A stretch of 64,000 nucleotides of DNA from Rhodococcus_F sp040656415 (GCF_040656415.1 NZ_JBFAMC010000002.1:248001-312000); one strand, 5' to 3'. Counted from the first letter of the stretch, positions 8,075-16,553 are shown. Numbers and translations: made by a program. The notes: generated by a model from the sequence alone, not told the origin.

Positions 8075-9087
8075 GCAACCGCCGGAAGGTCGAAGGATCC
8101 GACCAGCCGACGGAGTTGACGGCGGGTGGCCCGAACGCGATCGCGGTCACCCAGGGTCTGACCGGCGACGAGTGGAACCTGCGGATCGTGCGCTGCGCGA
8201 TTGCAGTAACCACCCGCTATCAGGATTTCCTCGAGCGACTGCCGATCTCCAACTCCGTGCTCACCAGCCGACTCGGCATGCTCGTCGATCTCGGCGTGCT
8301 CCACAGGTCGGAGTACCAGCAGCGCCCGGCACGCTACGAGTACATCCTCACCCAGCGCGGACGGGATCTGTGGGCGTCGCTGGTGGCGATCTGGGGGTGG
8401 GAACTGGCGTGGGTTCCCGAACACACCCCACCAATCCCGCCCCTGCACCACCTGGCCTGTGGTCGCGACTTTCTACCTGAACTGACGTGTGCGTTCTGCT
8501 CAGAGGTGGTCAGGTCTCGGGACATAGCAGGCACGTTCGGCCCGGCGGGCGGCTGGGATCGCAGCGTCCCGAATGCGTTGACCCGTCGTAGGGTCCGCGG
8601 CGGTACGCCCGGTGACGATCTGGCGTTCCCGCAGACCTACGCCTTGCTCGGAAACCGTTGGTCTGCGGCCATGATCGGCGCAGCGTTCGCGGGCGCCCGC
8701 CAGTTCAAGGATTTCGAACGCGTCCTGTCGGCGCCGCCGACGGTCCTTACGGACCGGCTCAGGCACTTCTGCGAACTCGGCATCTTCGACCCCGTCCCGA
8801 TGGGCGGACGGACGGACCGCCCCGTGTACCACCTCACCGACAAGGGCCGTGCGTTCTTTCCGGTGATCATGCTGATGGTCTCCTGGGGGCAGCGATGGTT
8901 CCACTCGCCAGAGGGTCCGGCGATGACCTTCGCGCACCGACCATCTGCTTCCGAACTCGAGCATCCCTTCGCGCCACGTCTCGCCTGTGGGTACTGCAGG
9001 CGTGAACTACACGGCACCGACATCGCCAACACCGACATCGCCGAACAGGCTCCGGCCCTTCTCACTCGAGGTAGTGAGAGAGTGTGA
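8071..9087 (+). CDS. Tandem-domain HxlR (winged-helix) transcriptional regulator with two Cys-x2-Cys motifs
   Basis: The protein has 338 residues, while classical HxlR regulators have about 110-150. Two winged-helix units lie in one chain: residues about 28-112 (VLTSRLGMLVDLGVL core) and about 188-276 (VLTDRLRHFCELGIF core). Each is followed by a similar cysteine pair, Cys140/Cys143 in LTCAFC and Cys306/Cys309 in LACGYC. One chain could thus act like a built-in dimer, and the Cys pairs may bind a metal or sense redox state. GTG at 8071 overlaps the dioxygenase stop, so the two are translationally coupled. It probably controls this catabolic operon. Confidence 0.85.
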   Translation: MSNRRKVEGSDQPTELTAGGPNAIAVTQGLTGDEWNLRIVRCAIAVTTRYQDFLERLPISNSVLTSRLGMLVDLGVLHRSEYQQRPARYEYILTQRGRDLWASLVAIWGWELAWVPEHTPPIPPLHHLACGRDFLPELTCAFCSEVVRSRDIAGTFGPAGGWDRSVPNALTRRRVRGGTPGDDLAFPQTYALLGNRWSAAMIGAAFAGARQFKDFERVLSAPPTVLTDRLRHFCELGIFDPVPMGGRTDRPVYHLTDKGRAFFPVIMLMVSWGQRWFHSPEGPAMTFAHRPSASELEHPFAPRLACGYCRRELHGTDIANTDIAEQAPALLTRGSERV

Positions 9088-9397
9088 CCCCAGCTCGATC
9101 TAGCGTAGGGTCCGATCGATGATCAGGGGAGTTGCGGCAGCCAACCCGAACTCAGGATGTGGCGCTGAGCTTGCGCCTCCATGACCTGACGGCGACAACT
9201 GTTGCTGCCCAACGCATCAAGGGCTCTGAAGCGGCCCGGTTCAGTGGTTCACGGCTGTCACATTTCGATCCGGGCGAGTAGACCGTTCGGATATTCGAAC
9301 CCCGCGTCCGCCACCGTCGTCGACGGTTTCCGGGCTCGCGAACACTCACCAACCGCAAAGCGGTGACAAAACCTCGAGAAAAGACGAGATTGATGGT
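9088..9397. other. Intergenic region between the HxlR and quinone-reductase-like genes
   Basis: No gene is supported. A near-palindrome GTTCGGATATTCGAAC lies at 9285-9300, about 100 bases before the next start, and could be an operator. Nothing else was recognised. Confidence 0.35.
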
Positions 9398-10327
9398 ATG
9401 GCGAATTCGATTACGAACCAGACCATGAAGGCGATTTCGTACTCCGCCTACGGCGGTCCCGAGGTCCTCGAAACCGTCGACGTTCCGGTGCCTGAGCCGA
9501 GTGGCAACCAGGTGCGCATCGCCATCCGCGCAGCCGGGGTGAATCCGTTCGACTGGAAGGTGCGGTCGGGGTCGATGGCGGAAGTCATGAAGGTGAAGTT
9601 CCCGAAGATCCCCGGCAGTGAGGTCGCAGGTGTGGTCGATGCCGCCGGATCGGGAGTGTCAGGTGTGACGGTTGGGGACGAGATGTTCGGCTGGTCCGAC
9701 ACCGGCGGCTATGCGGAGTACGCGCTCGCCACCGTCGTGGTGCCGAAGCCGCGCCAATTGAGTTGGACGGACGCCGTCACGATTCCCGTCGCCGGTGAGG
9801 CGGCAGACCGCGCCCTGCGATTGCTCGGTGTCGAAGCCGGTGAGACCGTGCTGGTCAATGGTGCGTCGGGTGCAGTGGGAACAATGGCTGCGCAGTTGGC
9901 GCGCGAACGTGGGGCCACGGTGATCGGCACCGCGAGCGTGAGGCACCACGACGCTCTTCGGGAATTGGGAGTAACGCCCACGACCTACGGTGAGGGCATG
10001 GCAGATCGGGTGCGCGCACTCGCGCCGAACGGTATCGATGCGGTACTTGATGCCGGCCGCGGTGGCCTCGAGGCCGCGATGGACCTACGCGGGGGAGTCG
10101 AGCGCATTGTGACACTGTCGGATGCTGCGGCGTTCAGACTGGGAATTACCTTCTCATCCGGCACCGCCGACGACAGGAACACCGAGACACTGCGCAGATT
10201 GGGCGATCTCGCCGCCGCCGGAGAGCTTTCCCTACCGCCGGTCCGTACGTTCTCGTTGACCGATGCGGCGCAAGCGCAGCGCGCCGGCGAGGAGGGCGGC
10301 GGTCGCGGAAAGATCGTGCTGCGTTGA
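9398..10327 (+). CDS. NADP-dependent zinc-independent alcohol dehydrogenase / quinone oxidoreductase (MDR family)
   Basis: The 309-residue protein is a medium-chain reductase of the quinone oxidoreductase type. It has the N-terminal GroES-like part (AGVNPFDWKVRSG) and a Rossmann domain with the nucleotide loop VNGASGAVGTMAAQLA. The structural-zinc cysteine cluster is absent, as usual for this branch. It would reduce quinones or enones with NADPH in the cytosol. The start at 9398 is an ATG followed nine codons later by a second ATG (9425), which cannot be excluded. It converges with copD; the stops are 15 bases apart. Confidence 0.82.
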   Translation: MANSITNQTMKAISYSAYGGPEVLETVDVPVPEPSGNQVRIAIRAAGVNPFDWKVRSGSMAEVMKVKFPKIPGSEVAGVVDAAGSGVSGVTVGDEMFGWSDTGGYAEYALATVVVPKPRQLSWTDAVTIPVAGEAADRALRLLGVEAGETVLVNGASGAVGTMAAQLARERGATVIGTASVRHHDALRELGVTPTTYGEGMADRVRALAPNGIDAVLDAGRGGLEAAMDLRGGVERIVTLSDAAAFRLGITFSSGTADDRNTETLRRLGDLAAAGELSLPPVRTFSLTDAAQAQRAGEEGGGRGKIVLR

Positions 10328-10342
10328 CCAGTAGTGCCCGAG

Positions 10343-11323
10343 TCAGGCGGTGGTGGCCAGGACGGCGGCGAGCCCGAACACAACCGCCATCGCAACCACT
10401 TCGAGGGTGGCTCGGCGCAGCGAGGCTTCGGCAGTGACCCGGTGAGCTGCCGCCTGGCCGACCCAGGTTCGCCTCCACCACCAGCCGAGCCCGAGGAGCG
10501 CAGCCAGTAAAAGCGACTTGACGAGCACGATGCGGCCGTACCCGGTGTCGAACAGTGGAGTTACACCACCCAATTTCACTACCGCGTTGATGACGCCTGC
10601 CACGGTCAGCAGCACCACACACCAGACGGCGAGGTCCGAGAACTTCGGCAGCCACTTCGCCCAGTCCCCTCGGGAGCGGAGCATCAGCCCGAGTGCGGCG
10701 AGCACCCCTAGCCACAAGGCGGCGGCCAGCACGTGGACGACATCGAGTATCGAGCCGAGCGTCTGCTGCGACATGTGCCCGGTGATCGGTCGGGCCACAA
10801 GGGCGAGCGCAGCGAGCGCCAGCACTGGCACTGGTGACCGGGCATCCTTGCGACCGAATGCAATCGCGGACCATACCGTGGCGGCGGCCGTGCACGCGAG
10901 CACCGCAAGTCCGACACGCCCGGCGCTGGTCTCGGTCACATATTGTGCGAACCGCCCGGACGAGAGCTCGAGCAGAGGTTCGGCATTCACTGCGGACGCT
11001 GTCATCGCGAGTCGAACGCCCTCGGCGAGTGTCCAGGACGCGGCGACCAATGTCGTCAGCTGCCACAGCCGTGGATCCCTTGCGAAAGAACGAGAGTCCG
11101 TGCGGCTCCACCAGCCGAGCACCGCGAGCCCGAGGACGACCGAACCCAGCAGCAGGGATATAGCCCGGACCGCACTGGAGGAAGTGTGGTCTTCCGGCCG
11201 CGCCAGTGCCCATCCGAACGCAACTCCGACGAGGGAGGTGGGTACGGCGAACAGCAGCAACCACTGTCGCGCCGTACCCGCCTGCCTCAGCTCTTGACGC
11301 GAGGCTGGCGAAGTGCGAGCCAT
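10343..11323 (-). CDS. copD: CopD-like copper-resistance membrane protein
   Basis: This 326-residue integral membrane protein has about eight hydrophobic segments. The signature is in the middle: a TGHM segment and then DVVHVLAAALWLGVLAALG, the conserved histidine-bearing helix of CopD proteins. It is thought to work with periplasmic CopC in copper handling. ATG at 11323 was chosen because an AGGTGG site precedes it and the GTG-initiated extension is unlike the family. It overlaps the end of copC by 37 bases, so the two are co-translated. Confidence 0.82.
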   Translation of the reverse strand: MARTSPASRQELRQAGTARQWLLLFAVPTSLVGVAFGWALARPEDHTSSSAVRAISLLLGSVVLGLAVLGWWSRTDSRSFARDPRLWQLTTLVAASWTLAEGVRLAMTASAVNAEPLLELSSGRFAQYVTETSAGRVGLAVLACTAAATVWSAIAFGRKDARSPVPVLALAALALVARPITGHMSQQTLGSILDVVHVLAAALWLGVLAALGLMLRSRGDWAKWLPKFSDLAVWCVVLLTVAGVINAVVKLGGVTPLFDTGYGRIVLVKSLLLAALLGLGWWWRRTWVGQAAAHRVTAEASLRRATLEVVAMAVVFGLAAVLATTA

Positions 11324-11841
11324 AGTCCACCTGCAAACACGACCACACCTGCAACGATGAATACCCACAAGGGAACTCCACCGTCCTCGGATTCACCTGG
11401 ACCGCTCGCCAGAGTGCCTGCGCTACTGGCCGGTGCGCCCGGTGCGCCCGACTCCGGCTGGGTGAGGGTAAACGTTCTCGTGCCGCTCACGGGATGTCCG
11501 TCGGCGGAGGTGACGCGGTACGCGATGGTGTACTCACCGGGCGGTCCCAGCTGACCGACTTCGGCGCTGACCGTGTCTCCTACGACTGACGGGTCACTCT
11601 TGGTCCATAGGTTGCCGTCCGGTCCCACGACGGTCAACGACGCGAACTCTGCCTGCAGCGGCTCGTTGAACGTGACGCTTACTTGGTTCGGGCCAGTCGA
11701 GATCTGAGCACCGTTGTCCGGGTTTGAGCCGATCACGGCAGTATGGGCGGCAGCGGTGGTGACGCCGAGCATGCTTGCAATCACAGCCAGCAGTCCGACG
11801 GTGAGAACTTTCATCGAAGTGATCGAGGTGCGCGGGCTCAT
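11287..11841 (-). CDS. copC: CopC-domain copper-binding secreted protein with C-terminal membrane anchor
   Basis: The protein has 184 residues. A signal peptide (about residues 1-32) ends in AAA, and the mature chain begins with His33, as in CopC proteins where the N-terminal His binds Cu(II). The CopC fold follows (NPDNGAQIS, SVTFNEPLQ, YRVTSADGHPVSGTRTF with the second His). A Ser/Gly/Pro-rich linker and a single C-terminal helix with basic tail anchor it to the membrane. ATG at 11841 overlaps (ATGA) the stop of a ycnI-like reading frame, the order seen in intact ycnI-copC-copD operons. A longer open frame upstream is non-genuine or belongs to the remnant. Confidence 0.87.
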   Translation of the reverse strand: MSPRTSITSMKVLTVGLLAVIASMLGVTTAAAHTAVIGSNPDNGAQISTGPNQVSVTFNEPLQAEFASLTVVGPDGNLWTKSDPSVVGDTVSAEVGQLGPPGEYTIAYRVTSADGHPVSGTRTFTLTQPESGAPGAPASSAGTLASGPGESEDGGVPLWVFIVAGVVVFAGGLWLALRQPRVKS

Positions 11842-12183
11842 GAGAGACGGCTCCGGACTACGGCGCCGAGGTCGAGCGCGCCGAGAACAGGTCCGGCGCC
11901 ACCCAGCCAACGGCCGGTGTCGCCGCTGTAGGTCTGCGTGGCAGGGAACAACACTTCGTCCTCCTCGGGTAGTGGTTCCCCCCGACAGTTCGAACTGCTG
12001 GAACTGGCCGGGTCCGACCCCGACGCCGGGGTCCACCGCCCACGGTACGGAATCAGCACACTGAATCGTTGGATCTTCGGTTACGACGGATGTTGATCCG
12101 GGCAGCGGCTCGGTGTGGGCAGATGCTGGTGCAGTGTCGGCCGCACTGCCCGTGAAGAGGGCATGGCTGAATAGGGGTGTCAT
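11838..12183 (-). pseudogene. Remnant of a YcnI-like (DUF1775) copper-associated gene, frameshifted and lacking its N-terminal half
   Basis: Two minus-strand frames together match the second half of YcnI proteins. Frame one gives VPWAVDPGVGVGPGQFQQFELS. After a run of six G (plus-strand C run at 11978-11983), another frame continues as EPLPEEDEVLFPATQTYSG and ends in a TGA overlapping the copC start. Deleting one G would join them. The N-terminal half, with the His-containing secretion junction and the first strands, is not found between 12183 and the next gene. So this looks like a real decay product. A sequencing error could explain the frameshift but not the missing half. A possible start with AAGGA is at 12183. 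Confidence 0.7.
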
Positions 12184-12223
12184 CGATAGGTCCTTGCTGG
12201 TCTGAGCTTTGAGGTGATGAAGG

Positions 12224-12742
12224 TCAGACTCGGACCGGTGGGCCACGGCGTGAAATGCTTGCGCGAAGCATGGCATCCACGGGGTTCGTGCGATGTTGTG
12301 AGACGTGCGCTTGCGCCGCCGTCGGGATCGGATGTGGCTCGCCGCGCAGCACTACACGCCATACGTGGACGAGCGAGCCGTACAGTCGTTCGGCGCTGGC
12401 GATCAGCAGTGCGCATATCGCCGTGGCTACCGCGTGAGCGGCCAACATCGACGCGGCTGGACTCGCCGAATGCGGATGGGCGGTGAGAGTGAGAGCGGCG
12501 TGCGCGACGAACTGCCCGAGTCCGAGCGCGCCGACGAGAGCGAGCCTGCCGTGAAAGCGGGTGGGTAGATGTGTCGTCAGTGCGCCTGTAGCGATGCTGG
12601 TGACGAGCAGGAGGGCCAGTGCAGCGGATTCAGGATCGCCGCCACCGCCGATACCGTGCGCTGCGACAGCGAGGGCACCCGCCAGCGCCCCAACCGCCGA
12701 ACCCCTGAAGGGGGCGGTTGGAGCGCGGCGGGAGAGGTACAC
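12224..12742 (-). CDS. Small polytopic membrane protein of the copper cluster, function unknown
   Basis: The protein has 172 residues and about four hydrophobic segments. Histidines occur in or near the membrane parts (AAHGIGGGG, AHAALTLTAHPHS, AAHAVA). It lies upstream of the ycnI remnant and copCD on the same strand, so a role in metal handling is plausible. No family with a known function was recognised. The start GTG at 12742 has a poor ribosome site. The gene follows the Lys-rich protein by 12 bases and may be transcribed with it. Confidence 0.6.
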   Translation of the reverse strand: MYLSRRAPTAPFRGSAVGALAGALAVAAHGIGGGGDPESAALALLLVTSIATGALTTHLPTRFHGRLALVGALGLGQFVAHAALTLTAHPHSASPAASMLAAHAVATAICALLIASAERLYGSLVHVWRVVLRGEPHPIPTAAQAHVSQHRTNPVDAMLRASISRRGPPVRV

Positions 12743-12754
12743 CGAGCTGGTTGG

Positions 12755-13408
12755 TCAGCGCACGCCGAGGCGGGCGAGCAGATCGGCTTCGACGCCGTCG
12801 AGTTCGGACGCGATCGCTTGGTGGGCGGCCTTGCGGCGGGCATGGGGCATCTGCTCGGCAGCTCGGACGGCGGTGTTCAGATCGGTGAGACGGTCACGGA
12901 TCGCGGCGGCGAACCTCTGCGTTTCCGCTTCGCCAGGCTTCTTCGCGAGGATCTCGGTGGTGGAGGTTTCGGCACCGGCGATGCGGGCACTGAGCTTGGC
13001 GCCGTGTCCGGTGAAGTTTGCGAGCTGGTCAATATCGACACCCATACGGTCGGCGCGGCGGGCATCGATTTGTGCACGCACGACTGTGGCCGCGCGGTAG
13101 GCGATGGGAAGCAGCACGGGTGTCAGTAGTCGTGCGATACCCAGGTATTTGCGTACGGTCGAGACCGTGAAGCCCTTCCGGGCCGCGGCCTTCTCCTGAG
13201 CCTTGAAGGCGGCGATCTGGGCCTTGTCCACCTTCTTCTGCGACTTCAATTCGGCAGCTTCGAGCTTGCGGCTGGCTTTGGCGGTCGCCTTGTCGCGCTT
13301 CCGCTCGTTTCGTGCGCTCAGTTTCGCCTCGACTCCAGCCTTGTGCTTCAGCGCCTTGGCTTCTGCCTTGCGGGTAGCTCGAGACTTACGTTTCTTGAAC
13401 AACCCCAT
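12755..13408 (-). CDS. Lys/Ala-rich coiled-coil protein (DUF6474-like), function unknown
   Basis: The protein has 217 residues. The first 80 are extremely rich in Lys, Arg and Ala with long charged helices, beginning MGLFKKRKSRATRKAEAKAL. A hydrophobic stretch follows (YLGIARLLTPVLLPIAYRAA, about 90-110), then a second helical region. It resembles a conserved Mycobacteriales family of unknown function. The basic N terminus suggests binding to membrane phospholipid or nucleic acid. ATG at 13408 follows AAAGGGGTC. It is divergent from the nuclease gene at 13502. Confidence 0.7.
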   Translation of the reverse strand: MGLFKKRKSRATRKAEAKALKHKAGVEAKLSARNERKRDKATAKASRKLEAAELKSQKKVDKAQIAAFKAQEKAAARKGFTVSTVRKYLGIARLLTPVLLPIAYRAATVVRAQIDARRADRMGVDIDQLANFTGHGAKLSARIAGAETSTTEILAKKPGEAETQRFAAAIRDRLTDLNTAVRAAEQMPHARRKAAHQAIASELDGVEADLLARLGVR

Positions 13409-13501
13409 CGAAAAGACCCCTTTTCCTGGTGCTTCAGCGCAGCTCGCGCTACCGACTGCATCCGGTGATTCCAGGTAATCCTAGGGGAGCACATAATCTA
13501 G

Positions 13502-15127
13502 GTGATTGTGCGTTCCCATATCGGTCAGCGATCAGAACTCCGCGCTACGCCAGGGCAGGTGCCGGGGGCGGTGATCGATGCCGGTGCACTGACCCGGTGT
13601 CGTCACCGGGTTCACCTCGACGCGGCGTTTCCCGAACAACTCGCGGCTGCTCCCGAGGACCCGGGGGTCCGCCAGCGGCAGGACGCCGCGGCAGCGAAGC
13701 GTGAAGAGGTCCGACAGACGCTCGTCGGGAACGCCCCCGATCGCTGGGTGCAGATCGACCGCGACCAAAGCGCGCGCAGACGAGCTGAACAGACCATTGC
13801 GGCATGCGCCGCCGGCGCGGAGCGTATCTGGGGTGCGGTGCTACCACTCGACAGAGACGCGGGCAGAAAGGCGCACTGCGAGATCCTCCTTCGTGACACC
13901 GATCGTGGCGGGTACATCCCGGTGATCGTCGTAAATCACAAGGTCACGGATCCGGGTAGCGGCGCGATCACCTCGGGCCTGTTCGAGTGGGAACCGCGTG
14001 AAGACCCGACGAGGAAGCCCCGCGGTCAGATTCGCGACCAGATGCGTGTCGCTCAGGTATACCGGATGCTCGAGAAGCACGGGCTCGCCAGTCCGGCACT
14101 GGTGGCCGGTGCGATCGGTTACGCCGCCGATGTGATTTTCGTGCATGACCTCACGGCTGTCCTCGAAGACTATGACGAGCGATTTCTCGACCGAGTCGCC
14201 ATCGCGCGCGGAGAATCGGCAACGGTGCCCTCGAAGGTCGGCGAATGCCGTTCGTGTCCGTGGTGGACGGGCTGTGAGGAGCAGTTGACCCAGACGCACG
14301 ATGTGAGCTTGGTGGCCTCTGGGTCGCGGGCCGAGTTGTTGCGCGAGGTGGGGTGCCGCACCATCGACGACCTCGCGGCGTGGGATCGGGAACCTATCGA
14401 AGACTGGCCCCACGGCGCATTCGAGGACTCCGTCGTGACAGCCAGGGCATGGCTGGCGGGAGTGCCGTTGGTAAGAAGATTTCCGCAGATCCGGGTTACG
14501 CGCGCAGACATCGAGGTCGATGTCGACATGGAGAGCTATCAAGATCGTGGTGCCTATCTGTGGGGGACATTGCTCAACACGGACGGGGTCTCGGTGTACC
14601 GGCCGTTCGTAAGTTGGGATCCATTGCCCACGCAGGACGAGGCACGCTCGTTCGCCGAATTCTGGACATGGCTGATGGCGGAACGTGAAGCGGCGGCCTC
14701 GAGCGGAAAGACTTTCGCCGCATACTGCTATTCCCGTGCTGCCGAAGACAAGTGGTTGCTCGAATCAGCCCGACGGTTTGCGGGATCGCCGGGGGTTCCC
14801 ACGGAGGCCGAGATCCGCGAATTCATCGACAGCCCGCAGTGGGTAGACATCTATCAGGCCGTCAGCGACCAATTCATATGCCCGGCAGGCAAGGGCCTCA
14901 AGAAGATTGCCCCTGTCGCGGGATTCCGGTGGCGTGATCCTGACGCGAGTGGAGAAGCGTCGATGAGTTGGTACCGCGAGGCCGTCGGCTACGACGGCGA
15001 ACCCGATCTCACCCAGCGTGAGCGCCTCCTGCGGTACAACGAGGACGACGTGATCGCCACGAAGGTTCTGCGTGAGTGGATGTCGGACCGGGCAGTATCG
15101 GAGATCCCCCTGTCCTCGGATCTGTAG
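13502..15127 (+). CDS. TM0106-family RecB-like nuclease with Fe-S cysteine pattern and C-terminal RNase H-like domain
   Basis: The 541-residue protein resembles the TM0106/Rv2119-type family. The N-terminal half carries the RecB-like part. Cys33 (in TRCRHRVHLD) and Cys249-x2-Cys252-x5-Cys258 reproduce the one-plus-three cysteine layout of Fe-S nucleases such as AddB and Cas4. The C-terminal half looks like an RNase H-like exonuclease: VDMES near residue 340 and YNEDDVIATKVL near the end supply acidic residues. The central catalytic segment is unusual: GYIPVIVVNHK where related proteins have an acidic residue before Lys. Its role, probably DNA repair, is inferred. GTG at 13502 is the first start; GTG 13508 is an alternative. 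Confidence 0.78.
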   Translation: MIVRSHIGQRSELRATPGQVPGAVIDAGALTRCRHRVHLDAAFPEQLAAAPEDPGVRQRQDAAAAKREEVRQTLVGNAPDRWVQIDRDQSARRRAEQTIAACAAGAERIWGAVLPLDRDAGRKAHCEILLRDTDRGGYIPVIVVNHKVTDPGSGAITSGLFEWEPREDPTRKPRGQIRDQMRVAQVYRMLEKHGLASPALVAGAIGYAADVIFVHDLTAVLEDYDERFLDRVAIARGESATVPSKVGECRSCPWWTGCEEQLTQTHDVSLVASGSRAELLREVGCRTIDDLAAWDREPIEDWPHGAFEDSVVTARAWLAGVPLVRRFPQIRVTRADIEVDVDMESYQDRGAYLWGTLLNTDGVSVYRPFVSWDPLPTQDEARSFAEFWTWLMAEREAAASSGKTFAAYCYSRAAEDKWLLESARRFAGSPGVPTEAEIREFIDSPQWVDIYQAVSDQFICPAGKGLKKIAPVAGFRWRDPDASGEASMSWYREAVGYDGEPDLTQRERLLRYNEDDVIATKVLREWMSDRAVSEIPLSSDL

Positions 15128-15136
15128 AGGAGATTC

Positions 15137-15892
15137 GTGGTGGCGACGGACACCTCCACCTCGTTACGGTTTGCGGTGCTGCTCACCGTCGCCAGCGGAT
15201 TCCTCGACGCGTATACGTTCATCAGCCGAGGCGGCGTCTTTGCCAACGCTCAGACGGGAAACGTCATCCTCATGGGGATCAATTTCTCTGCGGGGAACGT
15301 CCGCGCCGCGCTGGAGCATGTGTGGCCGATATCAGCGTTCGTCGTTGGTGTAGCGATCGCTAATTCGTTGAAGAGTCCCCACGCGAAACGTGTGGTGAAG
15401 CATCCGATCCGGGCCGCCATGGTGGCGCAGGTCGTCGTGCTCGTTTCGGTCGGGTTCGTGCCGACGACCGTCCCCGATGCGCTGGTAACAATTCCGATCG
15501 CATTCGTCGCCGCCCTCCAGATCGGGCTCTTCCGGACGGTGCGTTCGCTGTCATACATTGCGATCGCCACTACCGGAAATCTCATGCGTTTGACCGAAAC
15601 TGCCTACGCCGGCTTCCTCGGGAAAGACCCCGAAGCACGAAAGAACACGGGTGTGTACGCCGTGATCGTCGGTGGCTTCGCCGCCGGAGCCGTCATCGGC
15701 GCGGTGTGCACGAGAATCTTTGGACACGAGGCCGCGTGGCTTGCGGCCTCGCTCCTGTTCTGTGCGCTCGTGCTGTTCTTCATCGATGAGCAGGAAGACG
15801 GGCGAGATTCTGCGCGGCGCCGACGAGTCGCGGGATGGCTCAACCGTTCACAGGCGGTGAAGCCGCGTATCCGAGCGAGAAGGCGCCCATGA
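15137..15892 (+). CDS. YoaK-like (DUF1275) membrane protein
   Basis: This 251-residue protein has about six membrane helices and the DUF1275 hallmarks SGFLDAYTFISRGGVFANAQTGN near residue 20-42 and FRTVRSLSYIAIATTGNLMRL in the middle. The function is not known; transporters have been suggested for the family. GTG at 15137 is set by AGAGGAGA just upstream. It starts 9 bases after the nuclease gene stop and is likely co-transcribed with it. Its last 53 bases overlap the end of the convergent methyltransferase gene. Confidence 0.85.
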   Translation: MVATDTSTSLRFAVLLTVASGFLDAYTFISRGGVFANAQTGNVILMGINFSAGNVRAALEHVWPISAFVVGVAIANSLKSPHAKRVVKHPIRAAMVAQVVVLVSVGFVPTTVPDALVTIPIAFVAALQIGLFRTVRSLSYIAIATTGNLMRLTETAYAGFLGKDPEARKNTGVYAVIVGGFAAGAVIGAVCTRIFGHEAAWLAASLLFCALVLFFIDEQEDGRDSARRRRVAGWLNRSQAVKPRIRARRRP

Positions 15893-16469
15893 CTTTGGGC
15901 GTGGATTTCTCGTAGAAGCGATCGAGTTCCTTGATTTCGAAGCCCGCTCCCGACAACAGTTCGGGTATGTCGCGGGTCAGGTGGCAACCACCGGCGATGG
16001 TCTTCTGGATCGGCTCCAGGCGGTGCTGCCAGCGCTGGACCTTGGGGTGGGGAGCCAGCCCATGCTCGACGAAGTGCAGAGTACCGCCGGGTTTCAGGAC
16101 GCGACGTACCTCATGGAGAGCCGTTTCGACATCCGGGATCGTGCACATGGTCCAGGTCGACAGCGCGGTGTCGAAGCTGTTGTCGGGGAAGGGGAGTGAC
16201 TCGCCGTCGAGACCGGACCGTTCGACTGGGACCGACGACTCCGCCAACCGCTTTCTCGCAAGCTTCCAGCCGAGGTCGGCCGGTTCGACCGCGCTGACGG
16301 AATCTACGGCAGATGGATAGAACGGAACGTTGAGGCCTGAGCCGAATCCGATCTCGACCACGCGTCCCTGCAGTCCTGAGCAGGCCCGTCGACGCTCCTT
16401 CTCTGTGACCTTCATTCCGCAAGTCATGTCGATAAACCGCGGCAGAATCCGATCCGCGTAAAAACCCAT
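15840..16469 (-). CDS. Class I SAM-dependent methyltransferase (UbiE/Methyltransf_11-like)
   Basis: The 209-residue cytosolic enzyme binds S-adenosylmethionine through VVEIGFGSGLNVPFY (motif I, about 37-51). It has the acidic end of strand 2 (VEPAD) and a motif LPFPDNSFDTALSTWTMCTIPD. The HEVRRVLKPGGTLHFVEHG segment is typical of small-molecule methyltransferases of the phospholipid/quinone kind. The acceptor is unknown. The start ATG at 16469 has a reasonable upstream region. Its 3' end overlaps the convergent DUF1275 gene by 53 bases. Confidence 0.85.
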   Translation of the reverse strand: MGFYADRILPRFIDMTCGMKVTEKERRRACSGLQGRVVEIGFGSGLNVPFYPSAVDSVSAVEPADLGWKLARKRLAESSVPVERSGLDGESLPFPDNSFDTALSTWTMCTIPDVETALHEVRRVLKPGGTLHFVEHGLAPHPKVQRWQHRLEPIQKTIAGGCHLTRDIPELLSGAGFEIKELDRFYEKSTPKVMGAFSLGYAASPPVNG

Positions 16470-16514
16470 GTCAACCCTCCCCGAAGTCGGCGCTACGCGC
16501 CGAGTTGCTTGTTG

Positions 16515-16546
16515 GGCGGGCCTGCTCGATCACGTACAGGCCCGCC
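16515..16546 (-). terminator. Hairpin terminator after the SDR gene
   Basis: GGCGGGCCTG (16515-16524) and CAGGCCCGCC (16537-16546) form a perfect 10-bp stem with a 12-base loop, seven bases past the SDR stop on the minus strand. It separates the SDR gene from the methyltransferase. Confidence 0.7.
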
Positions 16547-16553
16547 GTGCTGC

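Noticed and set aside
10146..11396. 416-residue minus-strand open frame over copD
   Set aside because: It is in another frame from CopD, Arg- and Cys-rich, and has no recognisable domain.
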